Made by a program: the position numbers and the translations under genes. Source: Bryobacteraceae bacterium (GTDB lineage Bacteria > Acidobacteriota > Terriglobia > Bryobacterales > Bryobacteraceae). From it: a DNA stretch of 64,000 nt. Each line of letters begins with the position of its first letter. Positions within the stretch are counted from its first letter, which is position 1. Under the pieces are notes generated by a model, which saw only the letters and a program-made list of their open reading frames with translations, was not told the DNA's origin and made no database searches. Of this stretch, positions 25,522-34,465 are shown piece after piece. Location: positions 682,001-746,000 of the forward strand of contig BPGD01000001.1 of NCBI GenBank assembly GCA_026002855.1. The letters are read 5' to 3'.

Positions 25522-25946
25522 GAAGTCTCCTCCCGCAGGGGATACATGACAGGCCAGGAGGCGCCGCACTGGACAGATTGGACCCCTGTGGCCGTGGCTG
25601 GGTTCAGCACCACCGGCGCCAGCAGGTTGGCAGTCGGGGGACGCCCTTCACGGAAGGTGAGGATCGCCAGCACGAGAAGGCTGGCTGGATCCGCGGGGCG
25701 ACCGAGCAGCTCCATTTCGTCCTCGCTGAGCTCAAGCCGGTAGTTCTCGACGATCAGCGCGACGGGCGCGCAGGCGAAGCGCACGGCGGGGTCGAGTTCG
25801 CTTTCCAGCAGCACAATCGGCGCGAAGGCGGGATTTTCCACCAGCCGGAACCGTGTGTGGGTCTCGAAAGCAGGGATGCCTGCGGGGAAGGCGTAACGGG
25901 CGGATCGCGGCTGCGCCTCCGGGGTCGGATCAAGCGTGGACGTCAT
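25512..25946 (-). CDS. fliW: Flagellar assembly factor FliW (CsrA antagonist)
   Basis: A 144-residue protein with the FliW landmarks FPAGIPAFETHTRFRLVE near residues 20-37, FACAPVALIVENYRLELSEDE, and LLVLAILTFREG. FliW binds CsrA and, when flagellin is exported, also binds flagellin (established). The gene overlaps csrA by ten bases, indicating translational coupling. No flagellin or other flagellar gene is present in the window, so the partner that frees FliW cannot be seen. Confidence 0.9.
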   Translation of the reverse strand: MTSTLDPTPEAQPRSARYAFPAGIPAFETHTRFRLVENPAFAPIVLLESELDPAVRFACAPVALIVENYRLELSEDEMELLGRPADPASLLVLAILTFREGRPPTANLLAPVVLNPATATGVQSVQCGASWPVMYPLREETSCS

Positions 25947-26039
25947 GAGCTACTGAAAATAGAGTGTCCGGCAGTGAGGGGAATTCTCGATTGAATACGA
26001 GCTCGTGTGCTATCCATGAAGTGATCCGGAGTTTATTTC

Positions 26040-26330
26040 ATGGGCGTCATCGTGGCTTTGGGCAAGCAGAAGGCGGTGCTGCGGCGGGGCGAGTGGCGAT
26101 GTGCCGACTCGTCGCTGGAACGGCAGCTCAACCGTCTGACGGAGGAGTGGCTGCTTTCGGGCAACGCTCCCGGGCTGGGAGAGCCAGACCATGAGATGGC
26201 GGTCGCGCGGGAGATGGCATCGCGCTTCGGAGGCAGGATTCTGTACCGCGCCCGAACCACTCCGCAGCGGACGGTGCGGGACTATTTTCCCAAGCGCCAG
26301 TTCCGCCTGGCGTTTCCGGATCTGGAATGA
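26040..26330 (+). CDS. Hypothetical protein, 96 residues
   Basis: A 96-residue soluble, basic protein with no recognised family. Visible features are SLERQLNRLTEEWL and EMAVAREMASRFGGRILY, likely helices. ATG 26040 is preceded by GGAG at 26028-26031 with 8-base spacing, so it is a plausible real gene. It is divergent from fliW, with 93 bases between, and overlaps the next small ORF by four bases (ATGA). Confidence 0.6.
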   Translation: MGVIVALGKQKAVLRRGEWRCADSSLERQLNRLTEEWLLSGNAPGLGEPDHEMAVAREMASRFGGRILYRARTTPQRTVRDYFPKRQFRLAFPDLE

Positions 26331-26455
26331 CACGCTGGCGGCTCTGGAAGGACAAGGCGACGGTGTGGCTGTTTGCCACCCTGATTCAGGCGGCCATCGC
26401 CGTCATCCGTTTCATCCGCCGGCGCGAGTCTCCAGACGGGGGAGAAACTCGCTGA
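26327..26455 (+). CDS. Small single-pass membrane protein, 42 residues
   Basis: A 42-codon frame whose ATG overlaps the upstream stop in ATGA. It encodes a basic N-terminus MTRWRLWKDK, one hydrophobic helix (ATVWLFATLIQAAIAVIRFI) and a basic RRR stop-transfer cluster, the pattern of a single-pass protein. It runs convergently into epsI by 44 bases. Translational coupling to a supported gene favours reality; size and lack of homology keep it uncertain. Confidence 0.5.
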   Translation: MTRWRLWKDKATVWLFATLIQAAIAVIRFIRRRESPDGGETR

Positions 26456-27101
26456 GCACGGGCAGCACGGCGGTGGCGAAGGCGCGTGCTTCAGCGTCGG
26501 CATCGGCCCCGCCGGCCATGGGCACGACAATGCGCACGAGGCTCGTATCCGAGCGGCGGTAGCGGATGGAATCGGCCACCAGCCAGAACTTGGCGGCGAA
26601 CTCGCTGGCCACGATGCGCGCCGGAGTCTGATACCAGTACAGGACGACGCTCCGGGCATCGCCGCGGGCGACAATGTAGCGATTGACTTCCACTTCGCCC
26701 GCCCGCCCGGCCGGGATGCGCACGGCGCCCGAATCGACCGGCGCATAGCCGGAGCCAGGCAGGCAGTTTTTCGGGGAATGCGGCGCCGCCCCGGACGTCT
26801 GCGTTCGGAAGAATGCGACGAAAAAGTTGACAGGCACGGGCGAGCCAGAGCGGACGTATGTCCGACTGAGAGTGTCATCCGCGCGCAGCACCCGCTGCAC
26901 TTCAGGATCGATTTCATGCTCTTCCACAAGGCGCCAGCCGTCGATCTGCGCGGGAAATTCGCGCAGCGGCCGGGCGGTGAAAGGCGTCTCGGTCTTTGGC
27001 AGCAGATGCCAGGCGGCTGCCTGGCCGATGAGCAGGAGGCTCAGCCAGATGGCGGCACGGCGAACAGGCGGGCTGGAAACATGATCAACGGGGTTTGGCA
27101 T
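26412..27101 (-). CDS. EpsI-family exosortase-associated protein
   Basis: A 229-residue protein with one N-terminal membrane anchor (about residues 15-35) and an EpsI domain facing the periplasm. Landmarks are REFPAQIDGWRLVEE near residue 50, VNFFVAFFRTQTSG and SPKNCLPGSGY, the family's NCLPG motif. EpsI proteins accompany exosortases in exopolysaccharide loci and their exact role is unsettled. It overlaps the exosortase gene by 17 bases, so the two are translated together. Confidence 0.9.
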   Translation of the reverse strand: MPNPVDHVSSPPVRRAAIWLSLLLIGQAAAWHLLPKTETPFTARPLREFPAQIDGWRLVEEHEIDPEVQRVLRADDTLSRTYVRSGSPVPVNFFVAFFRTQTSGAAPHSPKNCLPGSGYAPVDSGAVRIPAGRAGEVEVNRYIVARGDARSVVLYWYQTPARIVASEFAAKFWLVADSIRYRRSDTSLVRIVVPMAGGADADAEARAFATAVLPVLSEFLPRLETRAGG

Positions 27102-27975
27102 ATCGCACCGCCAGGGCGCTCAGGGCGCGGTGACACACGACGAGAAGCGCCAGAGCGAGCAGAAACATCAGCCAGCCTTCCATGCTGTGGAAGGCGCCTA
27201 GCGCCAGCGAGGGGTCGTATTCGCTGAGCAGTCCGGTCACGGTGACGCGGAGCGCATTCACGAAAATGGCAATGGCCGGAGTCAACAGAAGCAGGATGGC
27301 CCGCACCACGAACCGGGATTCAAACAGATAGCCGTAAACGAGCGAGAGGTAAGTGAGCGACATCAGGGACCGGATGCCGCTGCATGCCTCGGCGACGGAG
27401 AGCCTCTGGCTGGGAAGCTCAAGGATGTTGCCCTCGCGCAGGACGGGGATTCCAAGCAGGCTGAGAACAGTCTCCGCCACCTGGCTGGCAAACAACTGCA
27501 ACGGGAAGGTGATCTGGTTGTAGATCACGGCGGGCAGGGGAATCATGAACACGAGCAGTAACAGCGGGAAGGCCAGATCGCGGAGCAGAGCCCAGCCACC
27601 GAGCGTGATGACCGCGCCCCAGAGCGAGATCAGGAACGAGCCGCGCATGACGGTCTGCTCCACCGCAAGAGTGCCCAGGACAAGCAACAGGCCGCCCAGG
27701 GCAACGACGGCCAGCCCCCACAGGGCGGGCCGGTAGCGCCGCGCCAGCAGCTCGTTTCTCCTCTGCCAGATCATGTAGGCCGACACTGCGGGCACGAAAA
27801 ATCCATGCCCCATGTCTTCGTCGATGTACCAGTCGCGGATCATCCGCCCGAGCACTGGATAAAAGCCGGCCACCAGAAGGAATGCGATCCAGGCCGTAAG
27901 AAGCCACGGGAACCGGCGGCTCTGGGGAAGCTGGCCGCCGGCGGAAGAGACGGCCGAATTCGCGGCTGATTTCAA
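27085..27975 (-). CDS. xrt: Exosortase, membrane transpeptidase
   Basis: A 296-residue polytopic membrane protein with about eight hydrophobic helices. The exosortase triad is intact: Cys198 in EACSGIRS, Arg243 in NALRV and His263 in FHSMEG. Exosortases cleave PEP-CTERM sorting tails of exported proteins (established for the family). The start is TTG 27975, preceded by GGAGGC at good spacing, and the protein begins with a cytoplasmic tail of about 20 residues. The gene order exosortase-EpsI is typical. No protein with a PEP-CTERM tail is visible in this window, so its substrates lie elsewhere. Confidence 0.93.
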   Translation of the reverse strand: MKSAANSAVSSAGGQLPQSRRFPWLLTAWIAFLLVAGFYPVLGRMIRDWYIDEDMGHGFFVPAVSAYMIWQRRNELLARRYRPALWGLAVVALGGLLLVLGTLAVEQTVMRGSFLISLWGAVITLGGWALLRDLAFPLLLLVFMIPLPAVIYNQITFPLQLFASQVAETVLSLLGIPVLREGNILELPSQRLSVAEACSGIRSLMSLTYLSLVYGYLFESRFVVRAILLLLTPAIAIFVNALRVTVTGLLSEYDPSLALGAFHSMEGWLMFLLALALLVVCHRALSALAVRYAKPR

Positions 27976-28033
27976 GAACGAGCCTCCGATGCGGAATTTG
28001 TCTTGTCCGCGGAGCGCGAAAAGCGCCCGATCA

Positions 28034-29068
28034 TTAGGGAACCCATTTTACCAGTGCCGGCCCCAGGCGGTTGGTCAGCCAGAGCGGCAGGCGGCGCCAG
28101 GTCTGGATGAACAGTTCGAACCTGGGGTTGTTGGGGCTGAGGTCGGGCGGCTGGCGGCGGCGCACCAGCAGCACTTCGTAAGGAAGCTCGCGCATGGTCA
28201 TGCCCCAGTGGGACTTGAAGTCGAACGAGCCGCTCTTTTCGATCTTGCTGCGGCCGAAATCAAAAAGGCGGAACCCCTCGCGCAGCCCGGCGCGCATCAG
28301 ATCCCAGTACATGAAATTGTTCGGCTGAAGCGCGTGGTAGCGCGGGTCGGAGGCGCCATAGTAAGGCAGAATCTGATCGCGGAACAGGAACGTGAGCACG
28401 GCCGCGACGACGACATCGCCGGAAAGAATCTCGAGGATGAAACACGAGTCGCCGTATCGCTCCAACAACCGCTCGAAATGGGCCCGTGGGAACGCGGGCG
28501 TGCCGAGCCGCCGCAGGTTGGCCAGATAGAGACGGAGAAAATCATCAAGAGAGCGGGTGCGGCGGGAGGCCAGCCCGCACTGGAGGGACTTGCGGATGGA
28601 GGCGCGCGTCTTCCGGGGGATCGATTGCAGGAGTTCTTCTTCCGTGCCCTGGAGCTCTTTGGTGAAGGTCACGTAGCGGCGCACGGGATGGTAGCCGGAG
28701 CCCTGCTCCGGCCAGGCGTTGCGGAGTTCAGCATATTGGACGCGTTCTTCCTGGGCCAGCGATTCCAGACGCCGCCGCAGGGCGCCGGCCGAATCATCGG
28801 AATCAGCGAGCATGCCGCCATAAACGGCGAACGGCGAGCTGAGCAGGATGCGTCCGGCAAGCGGCGTGCGGACGAGGAATAGCGGGAGCACACCGCGGAT
28901 GCGCCCCCCCGCCTCGGCCAGCAGGCAGCGGGGTTCGTAGCCGAAGGTCGCCTGGATGCAGTCGCGCCAGTGGGTGAGGTGGAAGGGTGAGCCGAGCGGA
29001 TGCTGGTGCACGAAGGCGTTCCAGGCAGCCTCGTCGGCGGGTGTCAGAAAGCGGACGTCGAAGCTCAT
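28034..29068 (-). CDS. FemAB-like exosortase-system GNAT protein
   Basis: A 344-residue FemAB/GNAT-fold protein of the exosortase A-associated type. It has CLLAEAGGRIRGVLPLFLV in the first domain and LPYYGASDPRYHALQPNNFMYW followed by FDFGRSKIEKSGSFDFKSHWG in the second, the family core. FemAB proteins transfer amino acids or acyl groups; here a modification of the polysaccharide is suspected. ATG 29068 overlaps the aminotransferase stop by four bases. The frame reaching 29440 is antisense and rejected. Confidence 0.88.
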   Translation of the reverse strand: MSFDVRFLTPADEAAWNAFVHQHPLGSPFHLTHWRDCIQATFGYEPRCLLAEAGGRIRGVLPLFLVRTPLAGRILLSSPFAVYGGMLADSDDSAGALRRRLESLAQEERVQYAELRNAWPEQGSGYHPVRRYVTFTKELQGTEEELLQSIPRKTRASIRKSLQCGLASRRTRSLDDFLRLYLANLRRLGTPAFPRAHFERLLERYGDSCFILEILSGDVVVAAVLTFLFRDQILPYYGASDPRYHALQPNNFMYWDLMRAGLREGFRLFDFGRSKIEKSGSFDFKSHWGMTMRELPYEVLLVRRRQPPDLSPNNPRFELFIQTWRRLPLWLTNRLGPALVKWVP

Positions 29069-30207
29069 GCAGCCTGCTGGTAGAAGGCGTGGATCGCCTG
29101 GCAGACGCGCTGGATCTGCTCGGGCTCGAGTTCCGGATAGATGGGCAGCGCCAGCACTTCGCTTGAGGCGCGCTCGCTTTCCGGCAGCGCGCCTTCCGCG
29201 TAGCCAAGGTGGAAGAAACACTTCTGGCGGTGCAGCGGCAGCGGGTAATAAATCTCGCTGGCGATGCCCTGGCGGGTCAGCCACGCGCGCAACCCGTCGC
29301 GGCGGGGCGCGCGGATCACATATTGGTGGAAGACGTGGCGCGACGGATACGGCGGCAGTGCCGGCGTGACGACCGGAACGCCGAGTTCGTGGAGCGTCTG
29401 CGTGTAAAGCCTCGCGTGGGCGATGCGGCGCGCTGTCCATTCTTCCAGGCGCCGCAGTTTGACACGAAGAATGGCGGCCTGGAGCGTGTCGAGCCGCGAA
29501 TTCGTACCGACCTCGTCGTGATAATAGCGAACGCGGGAGCCGTGCACGCGAAGGGCGCGCAGGCGCTCCGCCAGGCGGTCATCGCGGGTCGTCAGGATGC
29601 CGCCTTCGCCGGCTCCGCCGAGGTTTTTCGTCGGGAAAAAACTGAAGCAGCCGACCGTCCCCATGGAGCCGGCGCGGCGCGAGCGGTATTCGGCGCCGAT
29701 GGCCTGCGCCGCGTCTTCGATCACCGGAATGCCGCGTTCCGCAGCCATCGCGAGGAACTCATCCATGTCGGCGCACAGCCCGTAGAGGTGCACCGGCACA
29801 ATGGCGCGGATGCGCGGATGGCGATCGAGAGCGGCGCGGGCGCTCGATGGGTCGAGGTTGAACGTCTGCGGATCGATGTCGGCGAAGACGGGCGTGGCGC
29901 CGACGTTGGCGATGGCGCCGGCCGTGGCGAAGAACGTAAACGGCGTGGTCAGCACCTCGTCGCCGGGCCCGATGTCGAGTGCGCGCAGGGCGAGCAGAAG
30001 CGCATCGGTGCCCGAGCCGCAGCCGACGGCGTGTTTCACGCCGCAGTAGGCGGCGATCTCCTCCTCGAGCGCCGCCACGTCCGGGCCGAGAATGCACTGC
30101 TGGGACTCGAGCACGCGCCGCACGGCCTCTTCCACTTCGCCCCGGATGGAAGCGTACTGGGCGCGCAGGTCCAGCAGCGGAATCGACGCGGTTTCCGTCT
30201 CGCTCAC
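29065..30207 (-). CDS. DegT/DnrJ/EryC1-family sugar aminotransferase
   Basis: A 380-residue PLP enzyme that transaminates keto-sugar nucleotides. PLP lysine Lys194 is in FSFFPTKNLGGAGEGG, with VIEDAAQAIGAEY before it and GTNSRLDTLQAAIL after it. GCGSGTDALLLAL at about 62-74 binds the phosphate. The GTG start at 30207 follows GGAGG. It overlaps the FemAB gene by four bases and is divergent from the amidotransferase gene. A role in making an amino sugar for the exopolysaccharide is inferred. Confidence 0.9.
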   Translation of the reverse strand: MSETETASIPLLDLRAQYASIRGEVEEAVRRVLESQQCILGPDVAALEEEIAAYCGVKHAVGCGSGTDALLLALRALDIGPGDEVLTTPFTFFATAGAIANVGATPVFADIDPQTFNLDPSSARAALDRHPRIRAIVPVHLYGLCADMDEFLAMAAERGIPVIEDAAQAIGAEYRSRRAGSMGTVGCFSFFPTKNLGGAGEGGILTTRDDRLAERLRALRVHGSRVRYYHDEVGTNSRLDTLQAAILRVKLRRLEEWTARRIAHARLYTQTLHELGVPVVTPALPPYPSRHVFHQYVIRAPRRDGLRAWLTRQGIASEIYYPLPLHRQKCFFHLGYAEGALPESERASSEVLALPIYPELEPEQIQRVCQAIHAFYQQAA

Positions 30208-30281
30208 GCCTCCATGATAGCGATTCGTCCCGGGCTCTCCGCGGCCGCACCGCTACAATGGGTGAGACCAGGGCCACCGGC

Positions 30282-32162
30282 ATGTGCGGCATTGCGGGAT
30301 TCCTGATGCGCGGCGGAGAGCGCGCCGAAGAGCGTTGGATTCGCGGCATGGGCATCAGCCTGGCTCACCGCGGACCCGATGGCGAGGGCTATTTTGTCGA
30401 GGGCGGCGTGGCTCTGGGCCACCGGCGACTGAGCATCATTGACCTGGAATCGGGCGCGCAGCCGATGGCCAATGAAGACGGCAGCCTTGTGGTGGTCTTC
30501 AACGGCGAGATCTATAATTTCCTCGAACTTCGGCCGGAGCTGGAGCGGCAGGGGCACGTCTTTCGCACGCGCAGCGACACCGAAGTCCTGCTGCACCTCT
30601 ATGAAGAGCTCGGCGAGACCATGCCGGAGCGGCTGAACGGGATGTTCGCCTTCGCCATCTGGGACAAGCGCCGGCGCGAGCTGTTCCTGGCGCGGGACCG
30701 GTTCGGCAAGAAACCGCTGTATTATCTGCTGGACCATGGCCCGTACCGGTTTGCCTTCGCCAGCGAACCGAAGGCGCTGCTGGCGCTGCCGGGAGTCAGC
30801 CGCGAGGTGCAGCCGCAAAGCGTGGCCGATTTCCTCGCCTTCAGTTACGTGCCGGAACCGCGGTCCATCTTCCGCGCCATCCGCAAGCTGCCGGCCGGGA
30901 CGTCGATGACCGTTTCCGGCGATCAGCTCCGCGAGAGGCGCTACTGGCGGCTCCACTTTCACGGCCGGGATCAACGGTGGGAAGAGGCGGTGGAGCAGAT
31001 CGACGGGCTGGCATCCGATGCCGTGCGGCAGCGGCTGATGAGCGACGTGCCGCTGGGCGCGTTCCTGAGCGGGGGCGTGGATTCGGGCGCGGTCGTGGCC
31101 TACATGGCGCGACACGCGCCGGGCCGCGTGCGCACCTTCTCGATCGGCTTCAGCGAGCGGGCCTATGATGAGACGCGATATGCGCGCCTGGTGGCTTCGC
31201 GCTACGAGACCGACCACTGCGAGCACCGGGTGGAGCCGCAGATCCTCGAGATGTTCGATGTGCTGGCCGAGCACTTTGACGAGCCCTTCGGCGACGCCTC
31301 GGCGATTCCCACGCTCTATCTGGCGCGGATGACGCGGCAGTATGTCACCGTGGCGCTTTCAGGGGACGGCGCCGACGAGGTCTTCGCCGGTTACCGGCGC
31401 TACCGCCACGCGGTGGCCGAAGAGCGGATCCGGAGGAAATTCCCGCAGTTTTTCCGCCAGACATTTTTCCGTCTCGCCGGGCAGATATATCCGAAATTCG
31501 ACTATCTCCCGCAGATATTCAGGGCCAAGACGTTCCTGACCAATCTCAGCCTGGAACTGGCCGGCGCGTATTTTCAGTCGATGACCGTTTTTCGCGGCGA
31601 AGCGCTCGCCCGCGCACTCGGGCCGGCGCTGCGCGGCCTGATGGACGGACACGACCCGCGGCGCTGGTTCGAGGAACGTTTTGCGGCCCACCGCGAGCTG
31701 GGCCCGCTCGAACAACTTCAGGCGGTGGACGTGGAGACCTACCTGCCTGGCGACATTCTGGTCAAAGCGGACCGGGCAACGATGGCGTGGTCGCTCGAGG
31801 CGCGCTCGCCGTGGCTTGACTACCGCCTGGCGGAGCTGGCTGCCGGTCTGCCGGCGAACTGGAAAATCTCGGGATTACAGGGCAAATACATTTTCAAAAA
31901 AACGCTGGAGCCGCTGCTGCCGGCGGAAATCCTCTGGCGGCCCAAGATGGGTTTTGTCATGCCGCTCAGGGAGTGGTTCCGGCGGGAATTGCGCCCGGTT
32001 TTTGAGCGGGAGGTCCTGGGCGGGACCGACACGGGACTCATCGAGCGGAGCGAAGCGAAGCGGCTGCTGGAGGAGCACGTCTCCGGCCTGCACAACCGCG
32101 ACCGGCAACTGTGGAACCTGCTGGTGCTGCAACGCTGGGCGCGGCGTTGGGGCGGCCTGTAG
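30282..32162 (+). CDS. Asparagine-synthase-like amidotransferase of the exosortase A type
   Basis: A 626-residue protein with an N-terminal glutamine amidotransferase domain starting MCGIAGFLMRGG (Cys2 is the nucleophile after Met removal), then HRGPDG and FNGEIYNFLELR. The C-terminal synthetase domain carries the PP-loop AFLSGGVDSGAVVAYM and LSGDGADEVFAGYRRY. The layout matches exosortase A-associated amidotransferase 1, a family known from exopolysaccharide loci. The start at 30282 is fixed by the Met-Cys requirement; longer frames are rejected. TACAAT at 30254-30259 could be its -10 box. Confidence 0.92.
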   Translation: MCGIAGFLMRGGERAEERWIRGMGISLAHRGPDGEGYFVEGGVALGHRRLSIIDLESGAQPMANEDGSLVVVFNGEIYNFLELRPELERQGHVFRTRSDTEVLLHLYEELGETMPERLNGMFAFAIWDKRRRELFLARDRFGKKPLYYLLDHGPYRFAFASEPKALLALPGVSREVQPQSVADFLAFSYVPEPRSIFRAIRKLPAGTSMTVSGDQLRERRYWRLHFHGRDQRWEEAVEQIDGLASDAVRQRLMSDVPLGAFLSGGVDSGAVVAYMARHAPGRVRTFSIGFSERAYDETRYARLVASRYETDHCEHRVEPQILEMFDVLAEHFDEPFGDASAIPTLYLARMTRQYVTVALSGDGADEVFAGYRRYRHAVAEERIRRKFPQFFRQTFFRLAGQIYPKFDYLPQIFRAKTFLTNLSLELAGAYFQSMTVFRGEALARALGPALRGLMDGHDPRRWFEERFAAHRELGPLEQLQAVDVETYLPGDILVKADRATMAWSLEARSPWLDYRLAELAAGLPANWKISGLQGKYIFKKTLEPLLPAEILWRPKMGFVMPLREWFRRELRPVFEREVLGGTDTGLIERSEAKRLLEEHVSGLHNRDRQLWNLLVLQRWARRWGGL

Positions 32163-32169
32163 CGGCCGG

Positions 32170-33144
32170 TTATTCCCGAATCAGTCCGAGCCAGGCGGCC
32201 ATGCGGCGGATGCCTTCCTCAAGCGGCGTCTGTGGGGTCCAGCCCAGCCGTTCGCGCGCCTTGCGGATGTCGGCATAGGTGATGGGCACGTCGCCGGGCT
32301 GAAGCGGCTGGCGGTCCATCACGGCCTGCCGGCCGAGAAGGCGCTCTAGCGTGGCGATCATGTCGCGCAGCAGAACCGGACTCGAGTTGCCGAGATTGAA
32401 CACGTCGAACGGGGCGTCGTATTGCATGGCGGCAAGGATGCCGGCCACGATGTCGTCGATGTAGGTGTAGTCGCGGCCGGTGGAGCCGTCGCCGTAGACG
32501 GGGATGGGTCGCCCGGCGGCGATGGCCTCGGCGAACTTGCGGATGGCCAGGTCGGGCCGCTGGCGGGGCCCGTACACGGTGAAGAACCGGAGGCAGACAA
32601 CCCGCATCCCGTACAGGTGCGCATACACGTGGCACAGCGCTTCGCCGGCGATTTTCGAGGCCGCGTAAGGCGAGATGGGAAATCGCACCGGGTCGTCCTC
32701 GGAGAAAGGCACGCGGCTTGCCGCCCCGTAGACGGAACTGGAAGAGGCGAACACAAAGCGCTGCACCCCGTGGCGGCGGGCCGCTTCGAGGAGCACGGCC
32801 GTCCCTTCCACGTTGACGCGCTGATAGAGCACCGGCTGCTCGAGTGACGGGCGCACGCCGGCGCGCGCAGCCAGGTGGACGACGGCATCCGGGCGGAAGC
32901 GATCCATAAGAGAGGCGACGAGCGGCCCGTCGCAGATATCGCCGTGAACGAATTCGAACGGGCCGGCGCGGCCGACACTCGCCAGATTGGCGCGCTTCAG
33001 CGCAGGGTCATAGTAGTCGTTGAGGTCGTCGAGGATCAGCAGTTCGCAGCCGCGGCCCAGCAGCGCCTCGGCCAGATGCGAGCCGATGAAGCCGGCGCCG
33101 CCGGTCAGCAGGATTCTCTTTGGGCAAGAACAGCCTTCCTGCAT
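32170..33144 (-). CDS. NAD-dependent epimerase (UDP-glucuronate 4-epimerase-like)
   Basis: A 324-residue extended short-chain dehydrogenase. TGGAGFIGSHL, FASSSSVYG and SPYAASKIAGEAL (YxxxK) are intact. YDPALKRANLA and RFFTVYGPRQRPDLAIRKF resemble UDP-glucuronate epimerases of capsule loci. It probably supplies an acidic sugar for the exopolysaccharide. The ATG at 33144 overlaps the glycosyltransferase stop by one base (TGATG), suggesting translation by the same ribosomes. It is convergent with the amidotransferase, with seven bases between stops. Confidence 0.9.
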   Translation of the reverse strand: MQEGCSCPKRILLTGGAGFIGSHLAEALLGRGCELLILDDLNDYYDPALKRANLASVGRAGPFEFVHGDICDGPLVASLMDRFRPDAVVHLAARAGVRPSLEQPVLYQRVNVEGTAVLLEAARRHGVQRFVFASSSSVYGAASRVPFSEDDPVRFPISPYAASKIAGEALCHVYAHLYGMRVVCLRFFTVYGPRQRPDLAIRKFAEAIAAGRPIPVYGDGSTGRDYTYIDDIVAGILAAMQYDAPFDVFNLGNSSPVLLRDMIATLERLLGRQAVMDRQPLQPGDVPITYADIRKARERLGWTPQTPLEEGIRRMAAWLGLIRE

Positions 33145-34328
33145 CAGGGGGTCTCAGCCAGAATTTTCTCGAAAATGCCGGCGATTTCTTCGGCCACGGC
33201 GTCCCAGGATCGGGAAGCGCCGTGCCGCGCGATGCGTTCGCGGTCAAAAGGCGTTCGGAGCGCCTCGATGATGGCCTCGGCCAGCGCGCGGTCGTCGCCG
33301 GGTGGAACCACGCGGCCGAAATCCGGTGAGCAGACCAGATCCGGCACGGCACCCACGCGGGTGGCGACGACTGGAGTGCCGCAGGCGAGCGCCTCATGAA
33401 CGACATTCGGCCAGCCTTCGCGCTCGGAGGCCAGGCAGACAAGGTCCGCCGCGCTCATGTACTGCGCCAGGATCTCCGGCGGCACGGAAGGCAGCACATG
33501 GACGCGGTCTTCCAGGCCAAGCTCGCGCCGGAGCGCATGCAGGTGCGGCCGCTGATCCGTGCCCGCGCCGGGGTCGCCCAGAATCCACAACTCCACGTCG
33601 AGGCCACGCCTGGCCAGCTCCGGCAGCAGAGCTGCCAGGCGGTGATGCCCCTTGCCCGGGATCAGGTGGCCGGCGGAAACAAGATGATGCCGATGCGGCT
33701 GCATGCTGAGGCGCGCGCGGATCAGTTCTCGCGGCTGCGGATGAAAAATGGACGCATCGACGCCATTCGGAACCAGGAAGCTCCTGTCCGGGACGGCGCC
33801 GAGTTCAAGAGCGAATTCCAACAGCTCCCGGGAGACAGCGATCACGGCCGCCGCGCGGCGCAGCGCCTGCTCCATCTCCCGGCGGCGCGAGGGCACTTTG
33901 CCGTGGACGAGCTCGCATCCGCGGAGCGTGACAGTGTACGGGCATGCGAAATGGCGGGCCAACTCCGACGCGGCAACGCCCTCGGGCCAGGCGAAGTGGG
34001 CGTCAATCAGATCAAAGGGAAACTCGAGGCGCAGCCGCGTCGCGGCCGGTTCGACGGCGCGCGCCAGCAACACCGCGTTCCAGCGGCCCAGGCCAGGAGG
34101 GTGCCACCAGGGCGGATGATGCACGCGCAGACGGCCCTCTCGCCGACACGGCGGCGTGCGCCGCGTGGGGAATGAGACGCGGCCCGAGCTCAGATCCACA
34201 AGCGGCACCGGGGCGATGACTTCCACTGGCAGCCGTGCCGCCAGGTGTTGGAGGCGCCGGGCGACGAACAGACCCTGCCGCGGAAGATCAGGCCGCGGAA
34301 ACACGGTCGAAAGGCTGAGCACGTTCAT
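33144..34328 (-). CDS. GT4-family glycosyltransferase
   Basis: A 394-residue cytoplasmic glycosyltransferase of the GT-B fold. The N-terminus MNVLSLSTVFPRPDLPRQG is the usual acceptor-domain start. The C-terminal donor domain has SEREGWPNVVHEALACGTPVVAT, the family E(x7)E sugar-nucleotide motif, and LVPNGVDASIF. Sugar specificity is unknown. It is the first gene of a two-gene minus-strand unit with the epimerase and is probably part of the exosortase polysaccharide locus. Confidence 0.9.
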   Translation of the reverse strand: MNVLSLSTVFPRPDLPRQGLFVARRLQHLAARLPVEVIAPVPLVDLSSGRVSFPTRRTPPCRREGRLRVHHPPWWHPPGLGRWNAVLLARAVEPAATRLRLEFPFDLIDAHFAWPEGVAASELARHFACPYTVTLRGCELVHGKVPSRRREMEQALRRAAAVIAVSRELLEFALELGAVPDRSFLVPNGVDASIFHPQPRELIRARLSMQPHRHHLVSAGHLIPGKGHHRLAALLPELARRGLDVELWILGDPGAGTDQRPHLHALRRELGLEDRVHVLPSVPPEILAQYMSAADLVCLASEREGWPNVVHEALACGTPVVATRVGAVPDLVCSPDFGRVVPPGDDRALAEAIIEALRTPFDRERIARHGASRSWDAVAEEIAGIFEKILAETP

Positions 34329-34465
34329 GAGTTCGGGGCCAGACGGCTACGGCTGCGCCGCAGCACCCATCTCCATCCTACCGGGGCGCGCCCGCTCGTT
34401 CACGCAGCGCATTATGTATGCTGTGAATTCAGGATCAAGTCATCTGATCACCGGAAGGAGCCAAC

